The position numbers and the translations under genes are program-made. From Sphingopyxis macrogoltabida (GTDB lineage: Bacteria > Pseudomonadota > Alphaproteobacteria > Sphingomonadales > Sphingomonadaceae), in contig NZ_CP009429.1 of the NCBI RefSeq assembly GCF_001314325.1, forward strand, positions 930,501-994,500: DNA of 64,000 nt, in the 5' to 3' direction. The notes under the pieces are model-generated. The model was not told the DNA's origin. It did not search any database and saw nothing but the letters and a program-made list of their open reading frames with translations. Shown here piece after piece: positions 1-12,399 of this stretch (its first letter is position 1; every line of letters begins with the position of its first letter).

Positions 1-114
1 GACCGCGACCTCGTTGCCGTTGGCGACTTCGCGCGCGACGAGTTTCGCCACGGTGCGAATCCGCTCGGTGCCCGCCATCGACGTGCCCCCGAATTTCATC
101 ACGATCCGCGCCAT
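1..114 (-). CDS. lysC: Aspartate kinase, N-terminal fragment (runs off window)
   Basis: The first 38 codons of an aspartate kinase read leftwards out of the window. The N-terminus MARIVMKFGGTSMAG holds the amino-acid-kinase signature KFGGTS, in which the lysine contacts ATP phosphates. The enzyme phosphorylates aspartate in the first step of the lysine, threonine and methionine pathway, in the cytosol. The ATG is at 112-114. The catalytic core and the regulatory ACT domains lie outside, so the isoform cannot be judged. Divergent from ubiG. Confidence 0.9.
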   Translation of the reverse strand, partial: MARIVMKFGGTSMAGTERIRTVAKLVAREVANGNEVAV

Positions 115-273
115 GTCGCCCCGCTTTCCTGTTCTGGTTCCGGCCGCGACTTTTCCGAGCTTTCCGCGGCGCTCGCGCTGTTAGGCAAGGGGGGCGCCGA
201 TGGCAAGCGCGGTGGCGCCCGCGCGCGGATAGATTTTCTTGCACGGACGAAGCCATAGTGCCACATCGCGGGC

Positions 274-999
274 ATGACCGCCGCGACGATCAACCCGCAC
301 GAAGCCGCCCATTTCGGGGCGCTCGCCGCCGACTGGTGGGACCCGCACGGATCGTCGGCGATGCTTCACAAGCTCAATCCCGTGCGCCTGTCGTATATCC
401 GTGACCGGATCGACGCGCATTGGCATGTCGATGCGCGCGAGCGCCATCCGCTGGCCGGGCGCACCGCGATCGACGTCGGCTGCGGCGCCGGACTGCTCGC
501 CGAGCCGCTCGCGCGGATGGGCGCGAACGTCACGGGCGTCGATGCGGCGCCCGAGAATATCGCGGCGGCGCGTGAGCATGCGGCGGGGCAGGGGCTGTCG
601 ATCCACTATCATGCCGGTGAACTCGCCGCGCTGCCGCCCGCGATGTTCGACCTCGTTACCTCGATGGAGGTCGTCGAGCATGTCACCGATCCCGCCGCCT
701 TCATCGGCGAGCTCGCGGCGCGGCTCGCGCCCGGCGGGCTGATGATCCTGTCGACGCCGAACCGCACGATGCTGTCGAAGCTGCTCCTCGTCGAGGCGGC
801 CGAGCGCGTCGGCGCGGTGCCGCGCGGTACGCACGATTGGGACCAGTTCCTGAGGCCTGACGAACTGACGTCGCTGCTCGAAGGCGCCGGGCTCGAAGTT
901 ATCGACCGCACCGGCCTGTCGCCGTCGCCGGCAAAAGGCTTCAAGCTCGGCGGCAGCGAGGCACTCAACTATCTTGTTGCGGCGAGGCACGCGGGGTGA
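274..999 (+). CDS. ubiG: Ubiquinone biosynthesis O-methyltransferase UbiG
   Basis: A 241-residue class I SAM-dependent methyltransferase. Motif I DVGCGAG is near residue 70, the acidic end of strand 2 (GVDAAPEN) near 90, and the UbiG-type motif SMEVVEHV near 133. The N-terminus (HEAAHFGALAADWWDPHG) matches UbiG, where F..LA..WWD is typical, and the length is normal for the family. It catalyses both O-methylations of ubiquinone biosynthesis at the membrane face. The next gene starts on a GTG that overlaps its stop, so the two are probably translationally coupled. Confidence 0.95.
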   Translation: MTAATINPHEAAHFGALAADWWDPHGSSAMLHKLNPVRLSYIRDRIDAHWHVDARERHPLAGRTAIDVGCGAGLLAEPLARMGANVTGVDAAPENIAAAREHAAGQGLSIHYHAGELAALPPAMFDLVTSMEVVEHVTDPAAFIGELAARLAPGGLMILSTPNRTMLSKLLLVEAAERVGAVPRGTHDWDQFLRPDELTSLLEGAGLEVIDRTGLSPSPAKGFKLGGSEALNYLVAARHAG

Positions 1000-1589
1000 A
1001 CCGCGACCCGCGCGTCGACGAATATATCGCGAAGCGCCAGCCGTTCGCGCAGCCGATCCTCAACCATTTGCGCGAACTGGTGCACAAGCATGCGCCGGGC
1101 GCCGAAGAGACGCTGAAATGGGGCGTGCCGCATTTCGTGCTGAACGGGCAGAATCTGGCCGGCATGGCGGCGTTCAAGGAACATGCGACCTTCGGCTTCT
1201 GGCGCGACGAAGAGGTGACGGGGTCGCCGCGCGACACCGGCGCAATGGGCAGCATGGGGCGGCTGGCGTCGCTCGCCGATCTGCCCGGCGACAAGGTGAT
1301 GGCGGCGTGGATCGGGAAAGCCGCGGCGCTCTGCGCCGAGGGCAAGCCCAAGCGGCCGGCGCCGAAGACGAAAGCCGCGCTCGACCTGCCGGAGGATCTG
1401 GGCGCGGCATTAAAGGCCGATGCCGCGGCGCAAGGGCATTGGGATGCCTTTTCGCCCGGCAAGCGCCGCGATTATATCGAGTGGGTGCTCGAGGCAAAGC
1501 GCGAGGAAACGCGCGTCAAACGCATCGAGACGATCGTCGCGCAGGTTGCCGAGGGCAAGGACCGGAACTGGAAATACAAGGGTTGTTGA
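996..1589 (+). CDS. YdeI/OmpD-associated (DUF1801 plus OmdA) family protein
   Basis: 197 residues. The N-terminal half resembles DUF1801 (LKWGVPHF near residue 45, a predicted small-molecule-binding fold). The C-terminal half is OmdA/YdeI-like, ending in SPGKRRDYIEWVLEAKREET and a basic tail. No catalytic role is established for these domains. The start is a GTG at 996 whose TGA overlap with the ubiG stop gives GTGA coupling; the downstream ATGs would cut into DUF1801. It shares a transcript with ubiG, but a link to quinone synthesis is not supported by sequence. Confidence 0.8.
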   Translation: MNRDPRVDEYIAKRQPFAQPILNHLRELVHKHAPGAEETLKWGVPHFVLNGQNLAGMAAFKEHATFGFWRDEEVTGSPRDTGAMGSMGRLASLADLPGDKVMAAWIGKAAALCAEGKPKRPAPKTKAALDLPEDLGAALKADAAAQGHWDAFSPGKRRDYIEWVLEAKREETRVKRIETIVAQVAEGKDRNWKYKGC

Positions 1590-1599
1590 GCAGGACGTC

Positions 1600-1681
1600 G
1601 CCCCCGCGAAGGCGGGGGCCGCTATCGGTTTATGCAGCGGTGGAGAACAAGGCCTCCAACGACCCCCGCCTGCGCGGGGGT
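1600..1681. repeat. Two GC-rich hairpins in a convergent gap
   Basis: Two similar inverted repeats fill the gap between the converging ydeI-like and GST-fold genes. The first pairs GCCCCCGC with GCGGGGGC (1600-1619), the second ACCCCCGC with GCGGGGGT (1662-1681). Neither has a clear T-run, so they may act as bidirectional RNA 3' stabilisers or be part of the dispersed intergenic palindrome family seen elsewhere in the window. Confidence 0.7.
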
Positions 1682-1715
1682 TGACGCTTCGGAACGCTTC
1701 GCATTCCGTGGCGCG

Positions 1716-2387
1716 TCAAAAATCCACATCTTCGTAATATTTCGGCGGCGTCACGATTTCCATCCGTTCCGCCAGCAGGGGGCGAAAGGAGGGGCGGGAT
1801 TTCAGTCCCGAATACCAGCCCTTCGTCTGTTCGTGCCCGGTCCAGTCGATGCCGCCCAGATAGTCGGCGACCGAAATATGCGCCGCCGCGGTCAGGTCGG
1901 CGAGTGTCATCGTCGCGCCGGCGAGCCAGGTGCGGTGGTCGATCAGATAGTCGACATAGTCGAGATGGTTGTTCGCCGCCTTCATCGCTTCGCGCAGGGC
2001 GCCGCCGTCGGGGGGCTGGCGGTGGACGATGCGCTTCTGCATCCGCTCGAACAGCAGCGGGCCGGTGACTTCATAGAAGAAATCCTGGTCGAACCAGGCG
2101 ACGAGGCGGCGGATCTCGGCGCGCTGCGCCGCGGTGCCGTTGATCATCGCCTTGCCTTCGACGGTTTCCTCGAAATATTCGGCGATCGCGTTGCTGTCGA
2201 TCAGCACCTGCCCGCGACCGCCGTCGACCATCACCGGGGTCCGCCCCGCCGGATTCAGGTCGATGAACTCGTCGCGCCGTTCCCACGGCGATTCGCGTAC
2301 CAGTTCATAACCGACGCCCTTTTCGCCGAGCAGCAGGCGGACCTTGCGCGAAAAGGGACAGAGCGGGAATTGATAGAGTTGCCACAT
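1716..2387 (-). CDS. GST-fold protein, probably FzlA (FtsZ-binding division factor)
   Basis: A 223-residue glutathione S-transferase fold. The thioredoxin-like N-domain spans about 1-80 (PLCPFSRKVRLLLGEKG, then NPAGRTPVMVD), followed by a helical C-domain. The Ser/Cys after PLCPF would be the glutathione site. The C-terminus ends in an acidic-aromatic tail, YYEDVDF. In Caulobacter the GST-like protein FzlA binds FtsZ filaments and needs its C-terminal tail; the N-domain and tail resemble that group as I recall it, so FzlA is my favoured reading, with a generic GST as the alternative. The start at MWQLYQF was chosen because the 12 residues upstream do not fit the fold. Confidence 0.7.
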   Translation of the reverse strand: MWQLYQFPLCPFSRKVRLLLGEKGVGYELVRESPWERRDEFIDLNPAGRTPVMVDGGRGQVLIDSNAIAEYFEETVEGKAMINGTAAQRAEIRRLVAWFDQDFFYEVTGPLLFERMQKRIVHRQPPDGGALREAMKAANNHLDYVDYLIDHRTWLAGATMTLADLTAAAHISVADYLGGIDWTGHEQTKGWYSGLKSRPSFRPLLAERMEIVTPPKYYEDVDF

Positions 2388-2472
2388 AAGCTTGGCATAG
2401 CGGCAGCGAGGCGTTCCGCGCAACGCCTATGGCGTGCGGAAAGTCACCTCGCTGCCAAAGCTGTGGATGGCG

Positions 2473-2916
2473 TCAGCGCTGCCGCGCGGCGTCGCGTTCG
2501 CGTTCCCACTGCGCCGCCATGTCGCGCGCCATGCTCTTGAGAACGGGCGCATAGGCTGCGAGCGCCGAGGCGGCGTGCCCCGCCATGCGCGTCGTGGCGC
2601 GGACATCGTCGCCGAGGCGTTCGGCGTAATAGGGATCGTCCTGCCCCGCGACTTCGCCGAGCGTCGCGTCGGGCGGGATATAGGCCGCATCCGAGGTCGG
2701 ATCGACGCGTGCGACAGCCTCGGCCAGCGGGCCGACGTTGAGCTTCATCAGCGCGCCGACCAGCGCAGTGACGGTATCGGCCATGCGATCCTGCGCGACC
2801 GGGTCGTTCAGCGTCGCGACGGTATCGTTCATCTGTCCGGCGGCGGCAGGCATCGGCGCCGCAAGCGCGAGCAGGGGAAGGGCGGCAAGGGCAATACGCA
2901 ACGTCGGGCGGGTCAT
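2473..2916 (-). CDS. Small exported protein of unknown function
   Basis: 147 residues. The first 25 or so form a clear Sec signal peptide (basic n-region MTRPTLR, hydrophobic ALAALPLLALAA, cleavage near PAAAG). The mature part is helical and hydrophilic with no cysteine pairs or known catalytic motif. The ATG at 2916 was preferred to 2925 because AAAGG lies 8 nt before it. No family recognised. It lies downstream of gltB on the same strand's far side and is probably an independent transcript. Confidence 0.6.
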   Translation of the reverse strand: MTRPTLRIALAALPLLALAAPMPAAAGQMNDTVATLNDPVAQDRMADTVTALVGALMKLNVGPLAEAVARVDPTSDAAYIPPDATLGEVAGQDDPYYAERLGDDVRATTRMAGHAASALAAYAPVLKSMARDMAAQWERERDAARQR

Positions 2917-3059
2917 CGGCTTCATCCTTTCGAAGGACGCAGGTTCCAGCAATGCCGCGCCTTCTAGAAACCCGACGCTTTCGCTGCGCTGAACGTCGAT
3001 CGGCCATGCGACGAAATGCGGCAAGGCTGCGACAGGCTCCTTGTCAGGGAAGCGGCCGG

Positions 3060-7589
<4,530 letters not shown>

Positions 7590-7613
7590 GTTGCAGTCCT
7601 GATTTCGTTCTTA

Positions 7614-7643
7614 CCGCCATCCCGGCGGGCACCGGGATGACGG
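7614..7643. repeat. Short CATCCCGG palindrome between DUF2059 gene and gltB
   Basis: Arms CCGCCATCCCGG and CCGGGATGACGG pair with one G-T wobble around a 6-nt loop. The TCATCCCGG/CCGGGATGA core is the same as in the longer intergenic palindromes at 34.7, 46.3 and 51.2 kb. In the gltD-to-gltB transcript it would fold directly upstream of gltB. Confidence 0.7.
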
Positions 7644-7654
7644 CAGCAGCGATG

Positions 7655-8833
7655 CTATTTCTTCTTCTTGCGGGCGTTCTCGACCGCTTCGTCGGCGGCT
7701 TGCTGCACCGCGATCGACGCATTTTCATACGCGGTTTCGAGATCCTCGACGCGCTTCAGGTCGGCGGCCGACCAGTTGCTGCGGTCGTAAGCGGGGTCTT
7801 CGACCGCAGCGTCAGCCGCCGCTGCGGCTGCGGTCGCAGCATCCGATGCCGCATCCACGGCATAATCGTCCGCGGCGGCGTCGGCGGCCGCATCGACGGC
7901 ATAATCGTCTGCCGCGACCGCGTCTGTGGCCTCCATCGTGTCGGTCTTCCACATGTCGCGCTGTTCTTTCAGCGTCTTGACGTCGACCTTCATCAGCTTG
8001 GCCAGCTTCGACAATTCGGCATCGCTCAGGTCGGCGAGCTGCTTTTCCTTGGGCAGCTCCTTCATGTCCTTCTCGATCTGCGGCGCGCGGTCGATGAACT
8101 TGCTGATCAGCGGCGGCATCGCCTTGATCACCGCCAGCATCACTTCGGGATCGGCCTGCAGCGCCATCCAGTCGCTGCCATAGGCGGTGCCGGTCGGGGT
8201 TGCGAGGAAGGCGTTGAGTTCGGTGAGCTGCGCGGCCGAGAATTTGCGCGCATAGGCCTTGGCCATGCCGGCGCGCATCGGCGGTTCCATGTCGGCGAGA
8301 ACTTCGCTGATCAGCGGCTTGATCACCTTGTTGATCTGGTCTTCGCGTTCCTGGCGGTTCGGGTCGAACACATCGGCGATCTTGCCCTTGGTCGCTTCGT
8401 CGAGTGCGGCGATCTTCTCGCTCTCGACCCCGGTCTTGATCGAGATCATCAGGTCGGACTCGCCGCCCATCTCGCCCATGATGGTCTTGAACATCTTGCC
8501 GTAGAGATTGTCCATCATCCGCTCGAGACTGCCCGAAGGGATCAGCGCCCCCATCGTCGTCTGCGCGAGCGTCAGGCGTGCGGGTTCGACCGGCGGCAGG
8601 TCGCTGGTGTCGAACATTTTTTCGACGATCGCGATCGCCGCATCCATCTCGCGTTCCATCTTCGCCTTGGATTCAGCGGCATAGGCTTCGCTGTCGACAT
8701 CGGCGCTGTCCTGGCTCGCATCGACGACCACCTCGGCGGCGGGCGCTTCCTCGGGTGCGGCATGGGCGGGCGCGGCCAGCGGCAGCAGCGCGATCGTGCC
8801 GGCGAGCAGCATCGTCTTGAACTTCGGCATCAT
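7655..8833 (-). CDS. Secreted DUF2059-containing protein
   Basis: 392 residues. A signal peptide (MMPKFKTMLLAGTIALLPLAAPAHA, cut near AHA) is followed by a charged linker. A DUF2059-like helical region comes near 190-240 (typical FSAAQLTELNAFLATPTG). A C-terminal tail contains two copies of AADDYAVDAA in an Ala/Asp-rich stretch and ends in KKKK. DUF2059 proteins are periplasmic with no settled function. It is encoded between gltD (19 bp upstream) and gltB (65 bp downstream), an unusual place. GGAA precedes the ATG by 6 nt. Confidence 0.8.
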   Translation of the reverse strand: MMPKFKTMLLAGTIALLPLAAPAHAAPEEAPAAEVVVDASQDSADVDSEAYAAESKAKMEREMDAAIAIVEKMFDTSDLPPVEPARLTLAQTTMGALIPSGSLERMMDNLYGKMFKTIMGEMGGESDLMISIKTGVESEKIAALDEATKGKIADVFDPNRQEREDQINKVIKPLISEVLADMEPPMRAGMAKAYARKFSAAQLTELNAFLATPTGTAYGSDWMALQADPEVMLAVIKAMPPLISKFIDRAPQIEKDMKELPKEKQLADLSDAELSKLAKLMKVDVKTLKEQRDMWKTDTMEATDAVAADDYAVDAAADAAADDYAVDAASDAATAAAAAADAAVEDPAYDRSNWSAADLKRVEDLETAYENASIAVQQAADEAVENARKKKK

Positions 8834-8852
8834 GAATTTCCTTCCCTGTTGG

Positions 8853-10295
8853 TCATGCTGCCTTCTTTTCGCTTTTCGCTTTCGCTTTCAACCATTTCGA
8901 CATCTGTTCGCTGACGTCGCGGCCGTCGCGGATGCCCCAGACGACCAGGCTGGCGCCGCGCACGATGTCGCCGGCGGCGAAAACGCCGGGCAGGCTGGTC
9001 ATCATCGTCTGGTGATCGACGCGCAGCGTGCCCCAGCGGGTGACGCTGAGGTCGGGCGCACCGAACAGGTGTGGTAGTTCCTCGGGATCGAAGCCCAGCG
9101 CCTTGATCACCATGTCGGCGGGCAGGTCGAACTTGCGGCCGGGGTCGACCTCGGGGCTGCGGCGGCCGCTCGCATCGGGCGCGCCGAGGCGCATCCCCGC
9201 GACCGCGACTTCCTTGACCTTCTTGTCGGCGGTGAAGCTTTCGGGGGCGGAGAGCCAGACGAACTCGACGCCCTCCTCCTCGGCGTTCGACACTTCGCGC
9301 TGCGATCCCGGCATATTCTCGCGGTCGCGGCGATAAAGGCATTTGACCGACTTGGCGCCCTGGCGGACGGCGGTGCGGACGCAATCCATCGCGGTGTCGC
9401 CGCCGCCGATGACGACGACATGCTTGCCCTTGGCATCGAGGCTGCCGTCGTCGAACGCCGGCACCGCATCGCCGAAGCCCTTGCGGTTCGAAGCAATAAG
9501 ATAGTCGAGCGCGGCGATCACGCCGTCGGCGCCATTGCCCGCGACATTGATCTCGCGGGCTTTGTAAACGCCGGTCGCGACGAGGATCGCGTCATGCTTC
9601 TGGCGCAGCGCGTCGAGCGTCGCTTCGCTGCCGACGTCGAAGCCGAGGTGGAAGTGGATGCCGCCCTGTTCGAGCCGCTCGATGCGGCGCATCACCACGT
9701 CCTTCTCCAGCTTGAAGCCGGGGATGCCATAGGTCAGCAGCCCGCCGGCGCGGTCGTGCCGGTCATAGACATGCACCTCGTGCCCTTCGGCGCGCAGATA
9801 TTCGGCGGCGGTCAGCCCGGCGGGGCCGGCGCCGATGATCCCGACCGACTGGCCGGTCGCGGCGCGGACATGCAGCGGCTCGACCCAGCCTTCGGCCCAG
9901 GCGGTGTCGGTGATATATTTCTCGACGCTGCCGATCGTCACCGCGCCATGGCCCGAGAATTCGATGACGCAATTGCCTTCGCAAAGCCGGTCCTGCGGGC
10001 AGATGCGGCCGCAGATCTCGGGCATCGTCGAGGTCGCGTTGCTGAGTTCATAGGCTTCGCGCAGCCGGCCTTCCGCGGTCAGGCGCAGCCAGTCGGGGAT
10101 ATGGTTGTGCAGCGGGCAGTGGACCGAGCAATAGGGCACGCCGCACTGCGAACAGCGCGCCGCCTGCGCGTCGGCGTCGGGCGCGGCGTAGCGTTCGGCG
10201 ATCTCGCGAAAGTCTTGCGCGCGGTCTTCGGCGGAGCGCTTGTCCGGATAGGATTGTTCACGCTCCACAAACCGGAGCATGCGATCGGCAGCCAT
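8853..10295 (-). CDS. gltD: Glutamate synthase (NADPH) small subunit
   Basis: 480 residues. The N-terminus carries the cysteines for two 4Fe-4S clusters (CSQCGVPYCSVHC near 42-54, CGRICPQDRLCEGNC near 94-108). An FAD-binding GAGPAGLTAAEYL follows near 155, and a second Rossmann motif GGGDTAMDC near 298 binds NADPH. GltD passes electrons from NADPH to GltB for ammonia assimilation in the cytosol. First gene of gltD-DUF2059-gltB; a small palindrome lies about 55 bp upstream. Confidence 0.96.
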   Translation of the reverse strand: MAADRMLRFVEREQSYPDKRSAEDRAQDFREIAERYAAPDADAQAARCSQCGVPYCSVHCPLHNHIPDWLRLTAEGRLREAYELSNATSTMPEICGRICPQDRLCEGNCVIEFSGHGAVTIGSVEKYITDTAWAEGWVEPLHVRAATGQSVGIIGAGPAGLTAAEYLRAEGHEVHVYDRHDRAGGLLTYGIPGFKLEKDVVMRRIERLEQGGIHFHLGFDVGSEATLDALRQKHDAILVATGVYKAREINVAGNGADGVIAALDYLIASNRKGFGDAVPAFDDGSLDAKGKHVVVIGGGDTAMDCVRTAVRQGAKSVKCLYRRDRENMPGSQREVSNAEEEGVEFVWLSAPESFTADKKVKEVAVAGMRLGAPDASGRRSPEVDPGRKFDLPADMVIKALGFDPEELPHLFGAPDLSVTRWGTLRVDHQTMMTSLPGVFAAGDIVRGASLVVWGIRDGRDVSEQMSKWLKAKAKSEKKAA

Positions 10296-10347
10296 GCAGT
10301 TTCCCCTTCGTTGCGGGGCAAATGCATGGCCGGACCGGGGCTGTCAC

Positions 10348-10359
10348 GACATTTATGTC
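10348..10359. promoter_or_regulatory. GACAT-TT-ATGTC palindrome upstream of gltD
   Basis: A perfect 5-bp inverted repeat with a 2-nt centre in the AT-rich gap between gltD and uppP, about 53 bp upstream of the gltD start codon. It could be an operator for the glutamate synthase genes. The short length makes chance occurrence quite possible. Confidence 0.3.
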
Positions 10360-10452
10360 GATTAGGACAGTATTACTGACATTAATTCAGGGTCCAGCGA
10401 CCGAATTTTGTTCCCTGCGCAACTATCTTTCGCAAATAGTAAAATATCGGCC

Positions 10453-11253
10453 CTATCTCATGGTGAGCCACACCAGCGCGGCGGCGCCAACGATGATTCG
10501 GTACCAGGCGAAGGGAGCGAAGCCATAACGGGTGACCACCGCGAGGAAGGCCTTGATCACCACCCACGCGACGATGAACGAGACGAAGGCGCCGAGCCCG
10601 ATCAGCCCGAGATCGTTCGAGGTGATCGCATCGCGGTGCTTGAAAAGCTGCAACGCCGTCGCACCGCTCAGCGTCGGCAGCGCAAGGAAAAAGCTGAACT
10701 CGGCGGCAGTCTTGCGGTCCACCCCGAACGACATGGCGCCGAGGATCGTTGCGCCCGACCGGCTGACCCCCGGGATCATCGCGATGCACTGGACAAGGCC
10801 GACCAGAATCGACTGACGGGTAGACATGTTCGCGACCCCGCCGACATCCTTCGTCTTGGCAAAGCGTTCGACGAGCAGGATCGCGAAACCGCCGATGATC
10901 AGCGCCCAGGCGACGACCACGGCGTTTTCAAGCAGCAGTTCGATATAGTCGCCGAAAGCCAGCCCGAGGATGACGGCCGGGAAAAAGGCGAGGAGGAGGT
11001 TGCGGACAAAGGCGATGGCGACGGGATCGCGGCGAAAAAAGCCGGTGAACATGTCCCAGAACAGCTTCCGGTAGAGCACGACGATCGCCAGGATCGCGCC
11101 CGGCTGGATCGCGATGTTGAAGATCGCCCAGCGCGACGCGTCATAGCCGAGCAATTCGGTCGCGAGGATCAGATGGCCCGTCGACGAGACGGGAAGGAAT
11201 TCGGTCAGCCCCTCGACGATGCCGAGGATGATCGCGGTCAGCCAGATGCTCAT
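10453..11253 (-). CDS. uppP: Undecaprenyl-diphosphatase UppP (BacA)
   Basis: 266 residues, an integral membrane protein with about eight hydrophobic helices. Both family signatures are present: [15 protein letters not shown] near residue 14 and PGVSRSGAT near 160, which form the active site. It dephosphorylates undecaprenyl pyrophosphate to recycle the lipid carrier of peptidoglycan synthesis and gives bacitracin tolerance. It stands alone between gltD and the VOC protein gene. The length is typical and the ATG gives the usual N-terminus. Confidence 0.96.
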   Translation of the reverse strand: MSIWLTAIILGIVEGLTEFLPVSSTGHLILATELLGYDASRWAIFNIAIQPGAILAIVVLYRKLFWDMFTGFFRRDPVAIAFVRNLLLAFFPAVILGLAFGDYIELLLENAVVVAWALIIGGFAILLVERFAKTKDVGGVANMSTRQSILVGLVQCIAMIPGVSRSGATILGAMSFGVDRKTAAEFSFFLALPTLSGATALQLFKHRDAITSNDLGLIGLGAFVSFIVAWVVIKAFLAVVTRYGFAPFAWYRIIVGAAALVWLTMR

Positions 11254-11430
11254 CGTGCGTCACCCCGTAGTTCGTGGCGCGCGGCCGGGGCGGGGCGGGG
11301 AAGCAGATCGGTGCGGGTCATGGGAATCCTGCGATGGCGATGGTCGGTCATATGCGAAAGGGCGTCCGGCCGATGCCGGGCGCCCTATTCGCATACCGAC
11401 CTACGCAGGCAGGCCCGATTTTTCCAGCCG

Positions 11431-11817
11431 CTATTTCGGCGGGCTGACCAGCCGGCTCGGCCAGCCGACCCGGATCAGCGTCTGGTCGGGATCGGAGAGG
11501 ACGAATTCGTACATGCCCCACGGCTTGTGCGTCGGCGCCTTCTCGCGTTCGAGGATGATATCGCGCATCCGCTCGGCAAGCTCCGCGACGCGGTCGGTAT
11601 AGAGATAGAGCCCGAACGGATTCTGTCCGGGAATCAACCAGCCCTCGGGCGCCTCGTTCGTCAGGTGCAACTGCCAGCCCTTGCCGTCTGCGAGCAGCCG
11701 GTAGCTGCCGTGGTCGCCGACGACCGACAGGCCGAGCTGTTCGTAAAAGGCGGTGCTCGCATCGAGATCGCTGCACGGCAGGATCGCGGCGATATGGTGG
11801 GGCGGCGCGTCGGTCAT
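11431..11817 (-). CDS. VOC-fold (glyoxalase/bleomycin-resistance) protein
   Basis: 128 residues with the beta-alpha-beta-beta-beta pattern of the vicinal oxygen chelate fold. It starts [24 protein letters not shown] and closes with a typical [19 protein letters not shown]. The N-terminal His and a late acidic residue are candidate metal ligands. Substrate unknown; the family includes dioxygenases, isomerases and drug-binding proteins. Its ATG overlaps the TGA of the MerC-type gene (ATGA), so the two are probably co-translated. Confidence 0.8.
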   Translation of the reverse strand: MTDAPPHHIAAILPCSDLDASTAFYEQLGLSVVGDHGSYRLLADGKGWQLHLTNEAPEGWLIPGQNPFGLYLYTDRVAELAERMRDIILEREKAPTHKPWGMYEFVLSDPDQTLIRVGWPSRLVSPPK

Positions 11818-12230
11818 GCCGCAAGCCTAGCGCCGCGATGGCGCAGCCGCCAGTTGGCGAGATGCGCACCAGCCAAGCCGAGCGCGCCGAGTGAGGTGAG
11901 CAGCCGGTCGCCCGCCGCAGGATCGGCGGCCGCGATCCATCCCTCGTGCGCCGCGAGCCCGGCCGCAAGCAGGCCGAGCCCCATCGCGGCCGCGAGGCCC
12001 GGGCCGATGTGCCGGTGCCGTTTCCAGCCGTCGTGCATCGCGACCAGCGCCGCGGGGACGGCGAGCAGCAATATCGCGGCATGCACCCCTTCGGGCAGCG
12101 CGATCCAGCGGCTGAGCGCCGGGGCCAGCAGGATGATCAGCGGCAGCGCGAGACAGTGGATCAGGCAGGTCAGCGACAGGAGGATTCCCGTCAGGTCGGC
12201 AAGACGCGGGCGCGCGGCGGGGAAGCACAT
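11814..12230 (-). CDS. MerC-domain integral membrane protein
   Basis: 138 residues, mostly hydrophobic, with about four transmembrane helices. The first helix carries a Cys-His motif, [10 protein letters not shown], as in MerC-type proteins that move mercury or other soft metals. No merA, merR or merP is nearby. In some proteobacteria MerC-domain genes sit in zinc-responsive regulons, and a perfect palindrome lies 37 bp upstream, so a metal-homeostasis role is more likely than mercury resistance. The start at 12230 was chosen since the longer frame begins inside that palindrome. Confidence 0.75.
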   Translation of the reverse strand: MCFPAARPRLADLTGILLSLTCLIHCLALPLIILLAPALSRWIALPEGVHAAILLLAVPAALVAMHDGWKRHRHIGPGLAAAMGLGLLAAGLAAHEGWIAAADPAAGDRLLTSLGALGLAGAHLANWRLRHRGARLAA

Positions 12231-12266
12231 GGGATGTCTTTCGCGGGAGGGGTTCGCGTGCGAGAT

Positions 12267-12285
12267 AATGATACAATGTATCATT
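12267..12285. promoter_or_regulatory. Perfect palindrome AATGATACA-A-TGTATCATT, candidate metal operator
   Basis: Nine-bp perfect arms around one base, 37 bp upstream of the MerC-type gene and about 115 bp upstream of the divergent thrS. It is strikingly AT-rich in this GC-rich DNA. Size and symmetry suit a Fur/Zur-family dimer or a similar repressor. The regulator itself is not in the window. Confidence 0.6.
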
Positions 12286-12399
12286 GCAAGGGCGATTGTG
12301 AATCCGCCCCTTGCCGCCCATATCGCATGCTGGCAAAGGGGCGCAGTTTTGGCGCCTTTTTACCGGTGCCGTCCAACCGCCAGAAAGGCCGATTTTTCG

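Noticed and set aside
181..990. Long open frame on the minus strand opposite ubiG
   Set aside because: The opposite strand has ubiG with all methyltransferase motifs; this frame has no known domain and the Arg-rich composition of a GC-driven shadow.
10408..12399. Upstream extension of thrS to give 1331 codons
   Set aside because: The extra region overlaps uppP, VOC and MerC-type genes on the other strand. TGS domain begins at the ATG at 12400.
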